A stretch of 44,165 nt of DNA from an uncultured Varibaculum sp. (GCA_947255165.1 CAMYFZ010000006.1:1-44165); one strand, 5' to 3'; counted from the first letter of the stretch, positions 6,814 through 16,575 are shown. A program made the numbers and translations. The notes: a model not told the origin generated them from the sequence alone.

Positions 6814-7836
6814 TTACATGCCGAAAATATCTGCGGGACGCTTAGTAATCTGCTGGAAAATCAGCCGAGCCTGGTTATTTTGGTAGCGCGTCCAAATCCA
6901 AGACTGCACCAAAGTGGAATCAAAATAAATCACTTGGGCGGTGTGGGGACCCAGTGCACGTACCTCAACTTCCGAGGGCGAAGGCGGATCTTCCGCTAGC
7001 AGCGCCGCCGCCTCCGTACTTGAAATTGGGACCCCTAATTCCCCGATCGACATAAACTCCGGATGCATCATTTCCCGGATCTGTACCCGGTCGGCACTGG
7101 CACAATACTGTTGAAAACGCAGATCCTCATCCCTAACTACCTGAGTGATAGGACGCAAATTGGCAGCTGCGCCCCGCGCGGGAGAACCGAGCCCACCTAC
7201 CCCGACGGGGCCCGAATGCGGCCGGCTTTCCAGGGAAGTTAGCGACTCCCTAGACTGCACCTGGTGAGGAAACTCGGTTACGTTGTCGGGAATCGAGTCC
7301 TTAGTTGGCAATAACTGTGTTTCACTTACCTTTAGCTGCTTCGATTTTTGCCCGCGAAGCTTACCGACCAGCTCTTGGTTAAGACCGGGACCCAGCTTGG
7401 CCTCTTGCCCATCCCGGTGTGCCAGGGCCGCTTCCCGGGCATAAATATGGGCCTGTAGCAATATTTCTTGCTCCTTAGAGCCGGCACATATTACCTGCAA
7501 AGATTTCCCAGCTAGATAGCGATCGATATTACGGATCAGGGATAGATCAGTAACCGGCATCCCATCAAGTTTGCGCCAGTTATTGCTGCGCCACTGGTGC
7601 CGCCAAGTTTGCAGCACCGCCGCTACATATTCGGAGGAAGTATAAATAATTAGTGGCTCGTGAATCTGGTGCGAGCGTCGCACAAATGAAAATATCGCCC
7701 GAAATTGGGCCTGCGAGACCGACGCGGAATCTTCCACGCATCCGCACGCCCAATTATCCTGGTCGATCACCCATGCCCAACCCACTAGGTTGGCATCGGC
7801 AAGCATATAGGCGTCGACCGCAACGATTAAAGTCAC
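6814..7836 (-). CDS. RNase H-like protein, probably inactive, fused to an NTF2/DUF4440-like domain
   Basis: Residues 1-140 follow the RNase HI layout: a first strand with Asp8 (LIVAVDAYMLAD), then LIIYTSSEYVAAVLQTWRHQ and NWRKLDGMPVTDLSLIRNID, which mirror the TDSQYV and WKxxDGxPVxNxDLI segments of RNase HI. The catalytic aspartate of TDSQYV is Ser67, the glutamate expected around residues 41-44 is replaced (SQAQ), and the C-terminal ERAD-type aspartate is absent (QAHIYAREAA). Only one of four metal ligands survives. After a polar linker (about 141-225), residues 229-340 resemble DUF4440/NTF2-like domains (LRFQQYCASADRVQIREMMH, then HPEFMSIGELG and LIFQQITKRPAD). The start is GTG without a clear ribosome site. 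It lies 56 bases downstream of folC and may be co-transcribed. The function is unknown. Confidence 0.7.
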   Translation of the reverse strand: MTLIVAVDAYMLADANLVGWAWVIDQDNWACGCVEDSASVSQAQFRAIFSFVRRSHQIHEPLIIYTSSEYVAAVLQTWRHQWRSNNWRKLDGMPVTDLSLIRNIDRYLAGKSLQVICAGSKEQEILLQAHIYAREAALAHRDGQEAKLGPGLNQELVGKLRGQKSKQLKVSETQLLPTKDSIPDNVTEFPHQVQSRESLTSLESRPHSGPVGVGGLGSPARGAAANLRPITQVVRDEDLRFQQYCASADRVQIREMMHPEFMSIGELGVPISSTEAAALLAEDPPSPSEVEVRALGPHTAQVIYFDSTLVQSWIWTRYQNNQARLIFQQITKRPADIFGM

Positions 7837-7892
7837 GGGAACATCTTTTCACATTTATGCAGAGATTGCTCACTAGTTGCCTGCGTTTGGCA

Positions 7893-9587
7893 TTACTGGG
7901 AAGGGTTTTGCCGTTCTAGCCGCCCGGAAAGCAGCTGGCGCGCCTGTCCCGCTAACACAACCGAACCAAAAATCACGATCCCGACCGCATCGGCAGGCAA
8001 ATCGCCTTCTTCGGTTAGCGAAACCGCCTGGTCGACTGCGTCCAAAAGATTGGGAGCCGCAAACGTTTGTTCCGAACCGAAAACATCGGCTCCGATTTTA
8101 GCCAATTCCACCGCTTCCATAGCCCGTTCCCCCTCCATCGGAGTAACTACAATCGCATCTAGCAGCGGTTCCATCTCGGCGAGAATCCCCTCTACATTTT
8201 TGTCGCTCATCGCGGAAAAAACGCCCACGATTTTTTGGAAACCGAACGCATCCTCTATCCCTGCCCGCAGCGCCGCTGCCCCCGCCGGATTGTGGGCCGC
8301 ATCGACAATGATCGTGGGCGATCCTCCCAATACCTCTAAGCGTCCCGGAGAGCGCACCGCATTAAGACCGGTGGCTAAGACTTCCTCTGATAGGGGTTTG
8401 CCCGCCCCTAGCGCCTCTACCGCAGCAATTGCCAAGGCCGCGTTTACGGCTTGGTGGCTGCCAAAAAGTGGCAAATACAGGTCTTCATAGGTGGCCGGCG
8501 GCGTGGTGAGGGTAAACATCTGTCCCCCGACCGCCATTTTCTGGTCCCTCACCTGAATATCTTCCCCGAACAGACGCAAAGTTGCATCCTTTTCCCGGCA
8601 GGCTTCGCGAATAACCTCTAAGGCCTCCGCTGGCTGGGGACCACAAATAACCGTGGCACCCGGCCGGATAATCCCCGCCTTTTCTTTGGCAATTTTCGCG
8701 AGGGTATTGCCCAACCATTTTTCATGGTCAAAAGAAATCGGGCAGATTACCTGTACCGCGCTATCGAGAACATTGGTGGAATCCCAGCGTCCTCCCATCC
8801 CTACCTCGATCACGCCTACCTCGATAGGTGCGGAAGCAAAAGCTTGGAAAGCTAATGCGGTGAGATATTCAAAAAAGGAAAGACGCCCTTGTCCCGCGGC
8901 TTCGCCCTCTTTATCGGCGAGGGCAATAATCGGTTCTACATCCTGATTAGCCTGCAAAAATCCCTGGGTGCTGATAGGTTCGCCATCAATAGATATCCGC
9001 TCCCGTACGCTCACCAAGTGCGGGGAGGTAAAGCGTCCTACCCGCAGCCCTTGGGCACTCAGCAGACTGTCGGCAATCCGCGCGGTGGAGGTTTTCCCAT
9101 TGGTACCGGCAATATGCAAACTGGGGTAAGACAGCTGCGGATCAGAAAGATAGTCGAGGGCGCGCACTATGCGATCCTTAGTGGGCGAAATATTGTGTTC
9201 TGGGCGCCGGGTGAGAATCTGGGCATAGACCTGGGCCACTTCAAAATCTGCTTGCAAGGCTTCATCAGAAACTGATGAAGACCCCCCTGCCTGCCCGGCG
9301 GAATCTGCCTGGTCGTCTTTTTCTCCGACTTCATCCGCGCCTGCCGGAAGGTCTGCTATTTCGCTCGGCAAAGCGATTCCCCCCGCCTGCAAGACTTCGC
9401 GGAGGCGATCCGCGTCAATTTCCTCATCAGAAGCCGCACTGATCGGCAAATCTATACGTTCTTCGCGATCCGCTTCCGCAAGATAAGGCAGCAAATCGGG
9501 ATCAATCCCGGCGCCGCCCTCCTGCGCTTGTTTAGCAATCTCTTCGTACGGATTAACCTGCCGTCCTTGATCGTCTTGCGTATTCAC
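7893..9587 (-). CDS. folC: Bifunctional dihydrofolate synthase / folylpolyglutamate synthase
   Basis: FolC joins glutamate to dihydropteroate and extends the glutamate tail of folates, using ATP. The Mur-ligase-type P-loop HIAGTNGKTSTARIADSLLS, the folate-binding SPHLVSVRERISIDGEPIS, the mid-domain SFFEYLTALAFQAFA and GVIEVGMGGRWDSTNVLDS, and the C-domain VDAAHNPAGAAALR are all visible. The gene starts at GTG with AAAAGGGGG upstream. At 564 residues it exceeds the usual 430-500: the first 110 or so residues form an acidic, low-complexity extension ahead of the catalytic core (Asp/Glu/Ala/Gly-rich, no recognised domain). The divergent kinase operon starts 232 bases to the right; that gap holds both promoter regions. 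Confidence 0.95.
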   Translation of the reverse strand: MNTQDDQGRQVNPYEEIAKQAQEGGAGIDPDLLPYLAEADREERIDLPISAASDEEIDADRLREVLQAGGIALPSEIADLPAGADEVGEKDDQADSAGQAGGSSSVSDEALQADFEVAQVYAQILTRRPEHNISPTKDRIVRALDYLSDPQLSYPSLHIAGTNGKTSTARIADSLLSAQGLRVGRFTSPHLVSVRERISIDGEPISTQGFLQANQDVEPIIALADKEGEAAGQGRLSFFEYLTALAFQAFASAPIEVGVIEVGMGGRWDSTNVLDSAVQVICPISFDHEKWLGNTLAKIAKEKAGIIRPGATVICGPQPAEALEVIREACREKDATLRLFGEDIQVRDQKMAVGGQMFTLTTPPATYEDLYLPLFGSHQAVNAALAIAAVEALGAGKPLSEEVLATGLNAVRSPGRLEVLGGSPTIIVDAAHNPAGAAALRAGIEDAFGFQKIVGVFSAMSDKNVEGILAEMEPLLDAIVVTPMEGERAMEAVELAKIGADVFGSEQTFAAPNLLDAVDQAVSLTEEGDLPADAVGIVIFGSVVLAGQARQLLSGRLERQNPSQ

Positions 9588-9738
9588 ATGATCCCCCTTT
9601 TCAGCTCATATCCTACTTAGGGCGCGCCTACCCTCCCAAGTTTGCAAACCTTTCGCCCAGCCAGGTGCTAATTTCGAGCCTCCCAAAAGGGCGAGAATCT
9701 TTTAAAACCAGCTATTTAACAGAAATATTGATAAATAA

Positions 9739-9753
9739 AACAGATAAACTGTT
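9739..9753. promoter_or_regulatory. Candidate DeoR-type operator ahead of the kinase operon
   Basis: AACAG-ATAAA-CTGTT is a 5-5-5 inverted repeat in an AT-rich stretch (9712-9760), with another AACAGA at 9718-9723. It lies about 65 bases before the kinase start. TTGATA (9728-9733) and TATTCT (9755-9760) resemble -35 and -10 boxes, but their 21-base spacing is too long to assign with confidence. Binding by the downstream DeoR protein is inferred from position. Confidence 0.4.
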
Positions 9754-9819
9754 GTATTCTCACTATTTCTCGGTTACGCTTGAATTGTCGGCTTCCACAT
9801 TCGAAGGAGAATGCAAAAT

Positions 9820-11394
9820 ATGACGAAAGAACAGCAACGCTTATCCGAAGGCCCCCTGGTAGTAGCGATCGACTCTTCTACTACTTCTTCCAAAGCCATT
9901 TTGGTAGATGCCGCCGGTAATGTTTGGCATACTGCCAAGCGCAATATTCAGTTACACACCCCGGCTATGGATCACTATGAACATAATCCTTTGCGCTGGT
10001 GGGAAAGTGTTTATGCCGTAATTGGTGAAGTGTTATCCAAGATTAGCGCCAAGGATCGCGAGCGAGTCGCCGCCATCGGCATTACCCATCAACGCGAATC
10101 TTTCGCCCCCTTTGACAAAGATGGTCGCCCCCTGCGTAACGGGATTTTGTGGCTAGATGGCCGCGCCACTGACCAGATCCGTAAATACGGAAATGACCAT
10201 ATTCATCAACTCTCCGGTAAACCGGCAGGAGTGACCCCCGGTCTGTACAAGATGGCCTGGGTTAAAGAACACGAACCCGAAGTTTTCAAGAACGCTTACA
10301 AAGTTGTAGAAGTCCATGGCTATATTGCCTTCCGCCTAACCGGAAAATGGGTATCCTCGCAAGCCGCTACCGATTCGCTAGGTCTTTTCGATGTCCAAAA
10401 ACGTGACTACGCTCCTGAACTTTTAGAGATCGCCGGAGTCACCCGCGAGCAAATGGCCGACCTGGTGGAACCGTCTAAACCGATGGGAACCCTGCTGCCC
10501 GATCTAGCAGCCGAATGGGGAATCAAAGAAATCCCGATTATTGCCGGACTTGGTGACGGACAAGCCGCCGGTATTGGTGCCGCCGCTACCAGCCCCGAAA
10601 TAGCGTTCCTCAACCTGGGTACCGCGGTGAATGCCGGCGTAGAATCCCCCGATTATCGCTATGACCCGGTATTCCGCACCCACGTTTCCGGAATTCCTGG
10701 GAACTATGTATTCGAAGTGTTGCAATCCTCCGGATCCTACCTGGCGGGTTGGTTTAGGGAAGCGCTTGGCGATCCCAAACTATTAGGCGAGCCGGATCCT
10801 GCCCTTGATGAAGCTGCGTCCCAGATTCCGCCAGGCTGTGAAGGCCTGATTACCTTGCCGTATTGGAATGCGGTACAAAGCCCCTACTGGGATTCGGTAG
10901 CTCGCGGCGCAGTAGTTGGCTGGCGGGGCACCCATTCGCGTGCCCACATGTATCGTTCCATTTTGGAGTCGATCGGCTTCGAAATGCGTTTGAACCTGGA
11001 TTCGATTGAAAAGGGTACCGGAGTCAAACTCGAAGGATTGCGCGCCATGGGCGGGGGAACTCGCTCGATGCTGTGGCGACAGATCATGTCGGACTGCACC
11101 GGCTTGCCGATCACCGTTTGCCTCGAAGATGAAATCTCCGCACTGGGTGCCGCGGTACTGGCTATGGCCTCCACCGGGGTCTTCGGAAACAATGACGTGG
11201 CCATTGCCGCGGGGAAGATGGCGCACTATGGCGATACTATTGAACCGAATATGGAGCTCCACCGGCGCTACCAGGAGGTAGCCGACGTGCAGCGCAAACT
11301 CTATCCGCGCCTGAAAGACATTTTCGAAGATTTACATAACTTGTCACGCAAGTATCCATCCACTAGGCCCGAGTCCCCAGCGGCCGAGCTATAA
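9820..11394 (+). CDS. FGGY-family polyol/carbohydrate kinase (glycerol kinase-like)
   Basis: This ATP-dependent kinase of the actin-like FGGY family has 524 residues. ATG 9820 is preferred to ATG 9811 because AAGGAG (9804-9809) sits ten bases before the former and one before the latter. Visible are the phosphate-1 motif VVAIDSSTTSSKAILVD (Asp18), GITHQRESFAPFDKDGRPLR, the catalytic Asp246 in GLGDGQAAGIGAA, and the C-domain ATP motif MGGGTRSMLWRQIMSD. Several segments resemble glycerol kinase (GITNQRE, WxDGR), but others differ, so substrates such as glycerol, erythritol or a pentitol are all possible. It is the first gene of a trio with a GpsA-like dehydrogenase and a DeoR regulator; no transporter gene is adjacent. 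The family is sure; the substrate is not. Confidence 0.88.
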   Translation: MTKEQQRLSEGPLVVAIDSSTTSSKAILVDAAGNVWHTAKRNIQLHTPAMDHYEHNPLRWWESVYAVIGEVLSKISAKDRERVAAIGITHQRESFAPFDKDGRPLRNGILWLDGRATDQIRKYGNDHIHQLSGKPAGVTPGLYKMAWVKEHEPEVFKNAYKVVEVHGYIAFRLTGKWVSSQAATDSLGLFDVQKRDYAPELLEIAGVTREQMADLVEPSKPMGTLLPDLAAEWGIKEIPIIAGLGDGQAAGIGAAATSPEIAFLNLGTAVNAGVESPDYRYDPVFRTHVSGIPGNYVFEVLQSSGSYLAGWFREALGDPKLLGEPDPALDEAASQIPPGCEGLITLPYWNAVQSPYWDSVARGAVVGWRGTHSRAHMYRSILESIGFEMRLNLDSIEKGTGVKLEGLRAMGGGTRSMLWRQIMSDCTGLPITVCLEDEISALGAAVLAMASTGVFGNNDVAIAAGKMAHYGDTIEPNMELHRRYQEVADVQRKLYPRLKDIFEDLHNLSRKYPSTRPESPAAEL

Positions 11395-11409
11395 AAGAAA
11401 AGAGAAATA

Positions 11410-12456
11410 ATGAGTGTTATTACTGTTCTAGGTGCAGGCGCTATGGGCTCTGCCCTTTGTACCCCGGTTGCCGATGCGGGCTGGGAGGTGCGCCTGTGGG
11501 GAACTTGGCTAGATGATCATCTACTCGATGCAGTCGAGGCCGGGAAACCCCATCCGCGCACCAACGAGCCCTTGGCTAAAGGGGTAAAAACTTATCGCTG
11601 CGACCAGCTAGAAGCAGCCCTGGAGGGCGCTAACGTGGTAGTCATGTCGGTGGCCTCTGTCGGGGTACCCAAGATTACCGAGATGGCGCTGGCAGGAATG
11701 GCTAAAGCCGATGCCATCTGGCTAACCTCTAAAGGTTTCTGCCCCGATGAAAAGGGAATTATTGAGCAGCTACCTACCGCGATTCGCCGGATTGCCAAAG
11801 AAAATGGCTACGAGAAGCTGCCCCCAATCGTGGCGATTGCCGGTCCGGTTAAAGCCAATGAATGCGCCGCCCGCAAGCCCACCGCCACCATCTTTGGTTG
11901 TAAGGATCTGGCGGTAGCCAAGAAATATGCCAAAGAGGCATCGACCGAAAACTACGCCATCGAATACAGCGACGACGAAGTCGGGGTGGAGATTTGCGCC
12001 CCGATGAAGAACGTGTATGCGATTGCGCTGGGGATCGCTGATGGCCTAGAAGAAGGCACCGGGATTCCCCACCACAACCTGAAAGCAGCCACTTTCACCC
12101 AGGCGGTCAAAGAAATGTCCCTGTTGGGGCAGTCGCAAGGGGCCAAGATGGAGACTGCTTTCGGCCTGCCGGGAGTCGGTGACCTAGAAGTTACTGGCCT
12201 TTCGGGTCGCAATAAGGTCTACGGGGTGCGTCTGGGACGGGGAGAAAAACCCAAAGAGGCACTGGCGGAAATGGATCGCCTCGAGCAAACCGTCGAGGGG
12301 GTTCCCGCAGCCGGCTTAGCCGCCAAGTTTGTGGAGCAACACGCCGCCGAGATTAAGGATCAACTGCCGCTGCTGGCAGCAGTTAACCAGATCCTAGAAT
12401 CGGAGGGTCTGTCGGTTAAGGACGTAGTGGCGAAAGCCGTGCTACCTCGTGCCTGA
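11410..12456 (+). CDS. NAD(P)-dependent glycerol-3-phosphate dehydrogenase-like protein
   Basis: This 348-residue protein of the GpsA fold starts at ATG 15 bases after the kinase. The Rossmann motif VLGAGAMGSALCTPVADAGW (residues 5-24), catalytic Lys200 in APMKNVYAIALGIADGLEEG, and the phosphate-binding Arg267-Asn268 in GLSGRNKVYG are in place, so it should act on glycerol 3-phosphate or a close analogue. It departs from ordinary GpsA in the helix usually read as KAALITRGLxE, which here is KAATFTQAVKE (Gln231 for Arg), and in the insert EEGTGIPHHN. Canonical GpsA makes sn-glycerol 3-phosphate for lipids. Being sandwiched between an FGGY kinase and a DeoR regulator instead suggests oxidation of the kinase product. 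I withhold the symbol gpsA. Confidence 0.82.
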   Translation: MSVITVLGAGAMGSALCTPVADAGWEVRLWGTWLDDHLLDAVEAGKPHPRTNEPLAKGVKTYRCDQLEAALEGANVVVMSVASVGVPKITEMALAGMAKADAIWLTSKGFCPDEKGIIEQLPTAIRRIAKENGYEKLPPIVAIAGPVKANECAARKPTATIFGCKDLAVAKKYAKEASTENYAIEYSDDEVGVEICAPMKNVYAIALGIADGLEEGTGIPHHNLKAATFTQAVKEMSLLGQSQGAKMETAFGLPGVGDLEVTGLSGRNKVYGVRLGRGEKPKEALAEMDRLEQTVEGVPAAGLAAKFVEQHAAEIKDQLPLLAAVNQILESEGLSVKDVVAKAVLPRA

Positions 12457-13228
12457 GAGCCCTAAATCCACTCCCGCCTCGCGTCAGCAGCTGATTTTGC
12501 AGCAGGTGGCGCGAGGCGGTTCGGCACGCGTAGAAGAGCTGGCAAGAAAGCTTTCAGTCTCGGAAATGACGGTCTACCGCGATATTGCCGAGTTAGAAAA
12601 GAGCGGTTTAGTGCAACTAGACCGGAAAGAAATAACCGCGGTTGAGTCTTCGATATTGGAAGCCTCGGCGCGCCTGCGGATAGCGACTAATGAGGCAATT
12701 AAATCCGAGATTGCCCGGCTATCTCGCAATTTTTTACGCAGCGGCATGTCACTGGCATTAGATGATTCCTCTACCAATTTGCCCCTAGTGGAAAGCCTGG
12801 AATCCCTGGCTCCGCTCACCGTGATTACCAATGCCGAGTTTCTCGCGCAACGGGTGCGCCACCAAAAGGGAATACGCCTAATCTTGCTGGGAGGAACCTA
12901 CGAGACCTGGGCAGATGCTTACTTCGGGGATTTAACTGAACTCGCAGTCAGTCAGTTAAACATTGATGTTTGCATCATGTCAGCCACCGCTATCAATCAT
13001 GGCTATTGCTTCCACCCCGATCAGCAGGTAGCCAAATTTAAACGCGCCATGCTGGCCGCCTCGCGGCGTAAAATCCTGGTGGCAGATGCTTCCAAGTTTC
13101 GCCGCTCGGCCCTGTTTAAAGTAGGTCCCTTGACCGACTTCGATACTGCGATTATCGATAGCGCCACCGGGAAGCGGGAACGCAGCGAGCTAGCAGATAG
13201 CGGCCTGAAAATACTTACTACCGATTAA
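12449..13228 (+). CDS. DeoR-family transcriptional regulator
   Basis: This 259-residue protein starts at GTG 12449, overlapping the dehydrogenase 3' end by eight bases, so translation is probably coupled. The N-terminal winged helix (RQQLILQQVARGGSARVEEL, then LARKLSVSEMTVYRDIAELE) is the DeoR DNA-binding domain. The remainder is the DeoRC sugar-phosphate sensor, with TVITNAEFLAQR, LILLGGTYETWADAYFG, AKFKRAMLAASRRKILVADASKF and the closing LTDFDTAIID. DeoR proteins mostly repress their own catabolic operon and are released by a phosphorylated intermediate. The likely ligand is therefore the product of the neighbouring kinase or dehydrogenase. The candidate operator is at 9739-9753. A strong terminator follows. 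Confidence 0.93.
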   Translation: MPESPKSTPASRQQLILQQVARGGSARVEELARKLSVSEMTVYRDIAELEKSGLVQLDRKEITAVESSILEASARLRIATNEAIKSEIARLSRNFLRSGMSLALDDSSTNLPLVESLESLAPLTVITNAEFLAQRVRHQKGIRLILLGGTYETWADAYFGDLTELAVSQLNIDVCIMSATAINHGYCFHPDQQVAKFKRAMLAASRRKILVADASKFRRSALFKVGPLTDFDTAIIDSATGKRERSELADSGLKILTTD

Positions 13229-13256
13229 CGCCCGCAAAGCTTGGCACCAGATAGTC

Positions 13257-13294
13257 TTCCGCCGGCAACCCCAGGTTGCCGGCGGAAACTTTTT
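13257..13294 (+). terminator. Rho-independent terminator after the kinase operon
   Basis: TTCCGCCGGCAAC (13257-13269) pairs with GTTGCCGGCGGAA (13275-13287) over a short loop (CCCAG). It is followed by AC and five T (13290-13294). It sits between the regulator stop and the convergent ileS stop. The reverse strand lacks a T tract. Confidence 0.92.
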
Positions 13295-13308
13295 GGTACG
13301 TTAATGCT

Positions 13309-16300
13309 TTATGCGGTTACCGGATGCACCGCGGCAATCTTGATCTTCAACGCATCGTCCGAGCCGACCTGGACTTTAAGGTCCGTAGCCAACACTTCGT
13401 GCGCGATCATCTGCGCATAAGCCTTGACACTGGTCACTCGGTCTGCCGGGACTTCCAGCACCAACTCAATACGGTCAGAAACATGCAGATCCTGGGCTTT
13501 ACGCTCATCTTGGATGGAGCGCACCAGATCGCGGGCATAGCCTTCGGCCTCTAGCTCCGGGGTGATTTCGGTATCGAGTACCACCACTGCCCCTTCACCC
13601 AGGACCGTGGCCACCTGTCCTTCTTCAACTTCAACCGCGGTAGACAGCGAGAACTGGTCACCGCTTAAGGAAACCGGTTCGCCGTTAACTACTACCTCGG
13701 GGAAGACAACCGTTTCGCCCTCTTCGCGCCACTGCCCAGTTTTTTGAGCCTTAAACAGCTGGGAGGTAGCTTTGCGGATCTCCGGTGCGAAGGCTTTCGG
13801 ATTCAGCTTCAGTTGCCGCTGCAGCTGCAGTCCCGACTCGCTAGAAACCTGCAACACTACCTGCTTGACATTGACTTCCCCAGCGATCAATTCCGAGAAA
13901 TCTGCCAGCTGCTGGCTATCGTCATCCACTACCGTTAGGGACTGCAGCGGCTGACGTACCCGCAGGCTGTGGGTCTTGCGCAATGAATGCGCCGCTGAAA
14001 CCACTTCCCGCACCATATCCATAGCGGATACCAAAGCAGGATCATCAACTGTGTCCGGAAGCACCGGGTAATCGCAAAGATGTACCGACTCTCCCCCGGT
14101 CAGTCCTCGCCAAATTTCCTCGGTCACTAGCGGAGCTAGCGGTGCCATCACCCGCATCAAGACCTCTAAGCAGGTGTAGAGAGTGTCGTAGGCGGCGGCC
14201 TCCTCATTCCAGAAACGATCCCGGGAGGTACGCACATACCAGTTAGTCATCAAATCCAGATGTTCATTTATCGCTTCGCAAGCCCCCGGAATATCGTAGC
14301 TATCCAGTAGCTCCTTGACGTTTAGAGCGAGCTTGCGGGTGCGTGCCAAGAGATAGCGATCCATTACTCCCAGGTTCGCAACCACTTGTGGGTCACCCAG
14401 ATCCAAGGCTTTTGCCTGGTAACCGGCACCTTTATTGCAAGAACCGGCATAGAGGGCGAAGAAGTAATAAATGTTCCATAGCGGCAAAATCACGTGGCGA
14501 ACCGTGTCGCGAATCCCCTCGCCCTTTACCACCAGGTTTCCGCCCCGCACCACCGGGGAGGACATCAGGAACCAACGCATCGCATCCGAACCGTAGGTGT
14601 CGAAGACTTCGTTCACGTCCGGGTAGTTGCGTAGCGATTTCGACATTTTACGGCCATCATCGCCCAGCACAATCCCGTGGGATACACAGGAAGTAAAGGC
14701 AGGGCGATCAAAGAGGGCGGTAGCCAGCACGTGCAGCAGGTAGAACCAACCGCGGGTTTGCCCGATATATTCCACGATGAAATCACCGGGATAATGATCC
14801 TCGAACCATTGCTGATTTTCGAAGGGGTAATGCACCTGCGCATAAGGCATCGATCCGGAATCGAACCAGCAGTCTAATACGTCGGGAATCCGGCGCATCA
14901 TCGATTTACCGGTGGGATCATCCGGGTTAGGACGCACCAAAGTGTCAATAAATGGCCGGTGCAGGTCTTTAACTTCGACCCCGAAATCTGCTTCTAGTTC
15001 CGCCAGAGAACCGTAAACATCTACGCGCGGATAGTTGGGGTCATCTGATTTCCACACCGGTATGGGGCTACCCCAGAAACGGTTACGCGAAATTGACCAG
15101 TCGCGGGCGCCTTCTAGCCATTTACCGAACTGTCCATCTTTAATATGGTCGGGCACCCAGTCGATCTGTTGATTTAGTTCCACCATCCGCTCGCGGAAGT
15201 CAGTAACTTTCACAAACCAAGAGGAAACCGGTTTATAGATCAAGGGCTTGCGGCAACGCCAACAGTGCGGATAGGAGTGCACATAAGACTGCTGACGCAC
15301 CAGCACTGCCCGTTTTTCTTTCGGGGTGCGCGCCAAGGGACCCTGATCGTCCTCGTTTCCCAGGCGGAAGTCGCGAATAATCTGTTTATTCGCATCGAAA
15401 ATCTGTACACCCTGGTAATCGGGAACCTCCGCGGTGAATAATCCGGCGTCATCTACCGGGGTTACCGCGTTAATCCCATTGGCGGTTAGCAGGATCATAT
15501 CGTCCTCGCCGTAGGGAGCCTGGTGTACCAGCCCGGTACCATCAGTGGTAGTTACGAAATCCGCCGCCAACACGTGATAGGCCTTAGCTCCGGGAGTTTC
15601 TCCCTCACCCAGCTGGTTCTTGTAGTAGTCAAAAATCGGCTCGTAGGAGCGCCCTACCAACTCTGATCCGGGGTATTCTGCCACGATGCTCGGATCTTCG
15701 CCCAGTTCCTTCACGTAGGCAGGCAGCAGGTCGCGCGCGATAATAACTTTTTCCCCGGCAACCGGCGACTCTAGATCCGGGTCTACCTGCACGGTTACAT
15801 AGGTAATTTCCGGGCCAACCGCGATTGCCAGGTTAGAGGGCAGCGTCCAGGGGGTGGTGGTCCATACCAACGCCAGTTCCCCGGTTTCCAGCCGCAGCCC
15901 CACAGTCACGGTATTGTCTTGACGATCCTGATAAATATCGTCATCCATTTTCAGTTCATGGTTAGACAGCGGAGTCTGGTCGTTCCAGCAATAGGGCAAT
16001 ACTCGAAAGCCCTCATAGGCCAGTCCCTTATCATAGAGCTGTTTAAATGCCCAGATTACCGACTCCATATAGCTAACGTCGAGGGTCTTGTAGTCATTGT
16101 CGAAATCCACCCAGCGTGCCTGACGGGTAACGTATTCTTCCCACTCTTTGGTGTAGCGCAGCACTGATTCCCGGCAGGTCTGGTTGAATTTTTCAATCCC
16201 GATACCGCCGGGGCCTTCGATTTCGGATTTATCCTCAATCTCCAAAATACGTTCAGCCTCTAGCTCTGCCGGCAGACCGTGGGTGTCCCAACCAAAACGC

Positions 16301-16575
16301 CGCTCTACCCGGTGGCCTTGCATCGTCTGGTAGCGACCCACCACGTCTTTTACATAGCCGGTTAGCAAGTGCCCATAGTGGGGCAGACCGTTAGCAAAAG
16401 GAGGGCCGTCGTAGAACACGAACTCGTTACTTCCCGCATCTCCGGCCTCTCTTTGGGCAATCGACTTGCGGAAAGTGTCGTTCTGCTTCCAATATTTCAG
16501 GGTCTGTTCCTCTAGCTGGGGAAAAGACGGATTGGCGGAAACATCGCCATCTTTGTGCCGCGGATAGTAGCCCAC
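13309..16575 (-). CDS. ileS: Isoleucyl-tRNA synthetase, IleRS2 (eukaryote-like) type
   Basis: This class I synthetase charges tRNA-Ile and edits valine. The chosen start is GTG 16575, because AGGTGAGG (16582-16589) ends six bases upstream; GTG 16587 would add four residues and overlap that site. The 1088 residues include the HIGH region ([16 protein letters not shown]), the editing domain ([17 protein letters not shown]), the KMSKS loop ([13 protein letters not shown]) and the anticodon-binding domain. The GLPHYGH form, the overall length and the absence of a C-terminal cysteine zinc motif mark the IleRS2 class, known elsewhere for low mupirocin sensitivity. The mRNA carries a T-box leader. 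It converges on the kinase operon terminator. Confidence 0.97.
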   Translation of the reverse strand: MGYYPRHKDGDVSANPSFPQLEEQTLKYWKQNDTFRKSIAQREAGDAGSNEFVFYDGPPFANGLPHYGHLLTGYVKDVVGRYQTMQGHRVERRFGWDTHGLPAELEAERILEIEDKSEIEGPGGIGIEKFNQTCRESVLRYTKEWEEYVTRQARWVDFDNDYKTLDVSYMESVIWAFKQLYDKGLAYEGFRVLPYCWNDQTPLSNHELKMDDDIYQDRQDNTVTVGLRLETGELALVWTTTPWTLPSNLAIAVGPEITYVTVQVDPDLESPVAGEKVIIARDLLPAYVKELGEDPSIVAEYPGSELVGRSYEPIFDYYKNQLGEGETPGAKAYHVLAADFVTTTDGTGLVHQAPYGEDDMILLTANGINAVTPVDDAGLFTAEVPDYQGVQIFDANKQIIRDFRLGNEDDQGPLARTPKEKRAVLVRQQSYVHSYPHCWRCRKPLIYKPVSSWFVKVTDFRERMVELNQQIDWVPDHIKDGQFGKWLEGARDWSISRNRFWGSPIPVWKSDDPNYPRVDVYGSLAELEADFGVEVKDLHRPFIDTLVRPNPDDPTGKSMMRRIPDVLDCWFDSGSMPYAQVHYPFENQQWFEDHYPGDFIVEYIGQTRGWFYLLHVLATALFDRPAFTSCVSHGIVLGDDGRKMSKSLRNYPDVNEVFDTYGSDAMRWFLMSSPVVRGGNLVVKGEGIRDTVRHVILPLWNIYYFFALYAGSCNKGAGYQAKALDLGDPQVVANLGVMDRYLLARTRKLALNVKELLDSYDIPGACEAINEHLDLMTNWYVRTSRDRFWNEEAAAYDTLYTCLEVLMRVMAPLAPLVTEEIWRGLTGGESVHLCDYPVLPDTVDDPALVSAMDMVREVVSAAHSLRKTHSLRVRQPLQSLTVVDDDSQQLADFSELIAGEVNVKQVVLQVSSESGLQLQRQLKLNPKAFAPEIRKATSQLFKAQKTGQWREEGETVVFPEVVVNGEPVSLSGDQFSLSTAVEVEEGQVATVLGEGAVVVLDTEITPELEAEGYARDLVRSIQDERKAQDLHVSDRIELVLEVPADRVTSVKAYAQMIAHEVLATDLKVQVGSDDALKIKIAAVHPVTA

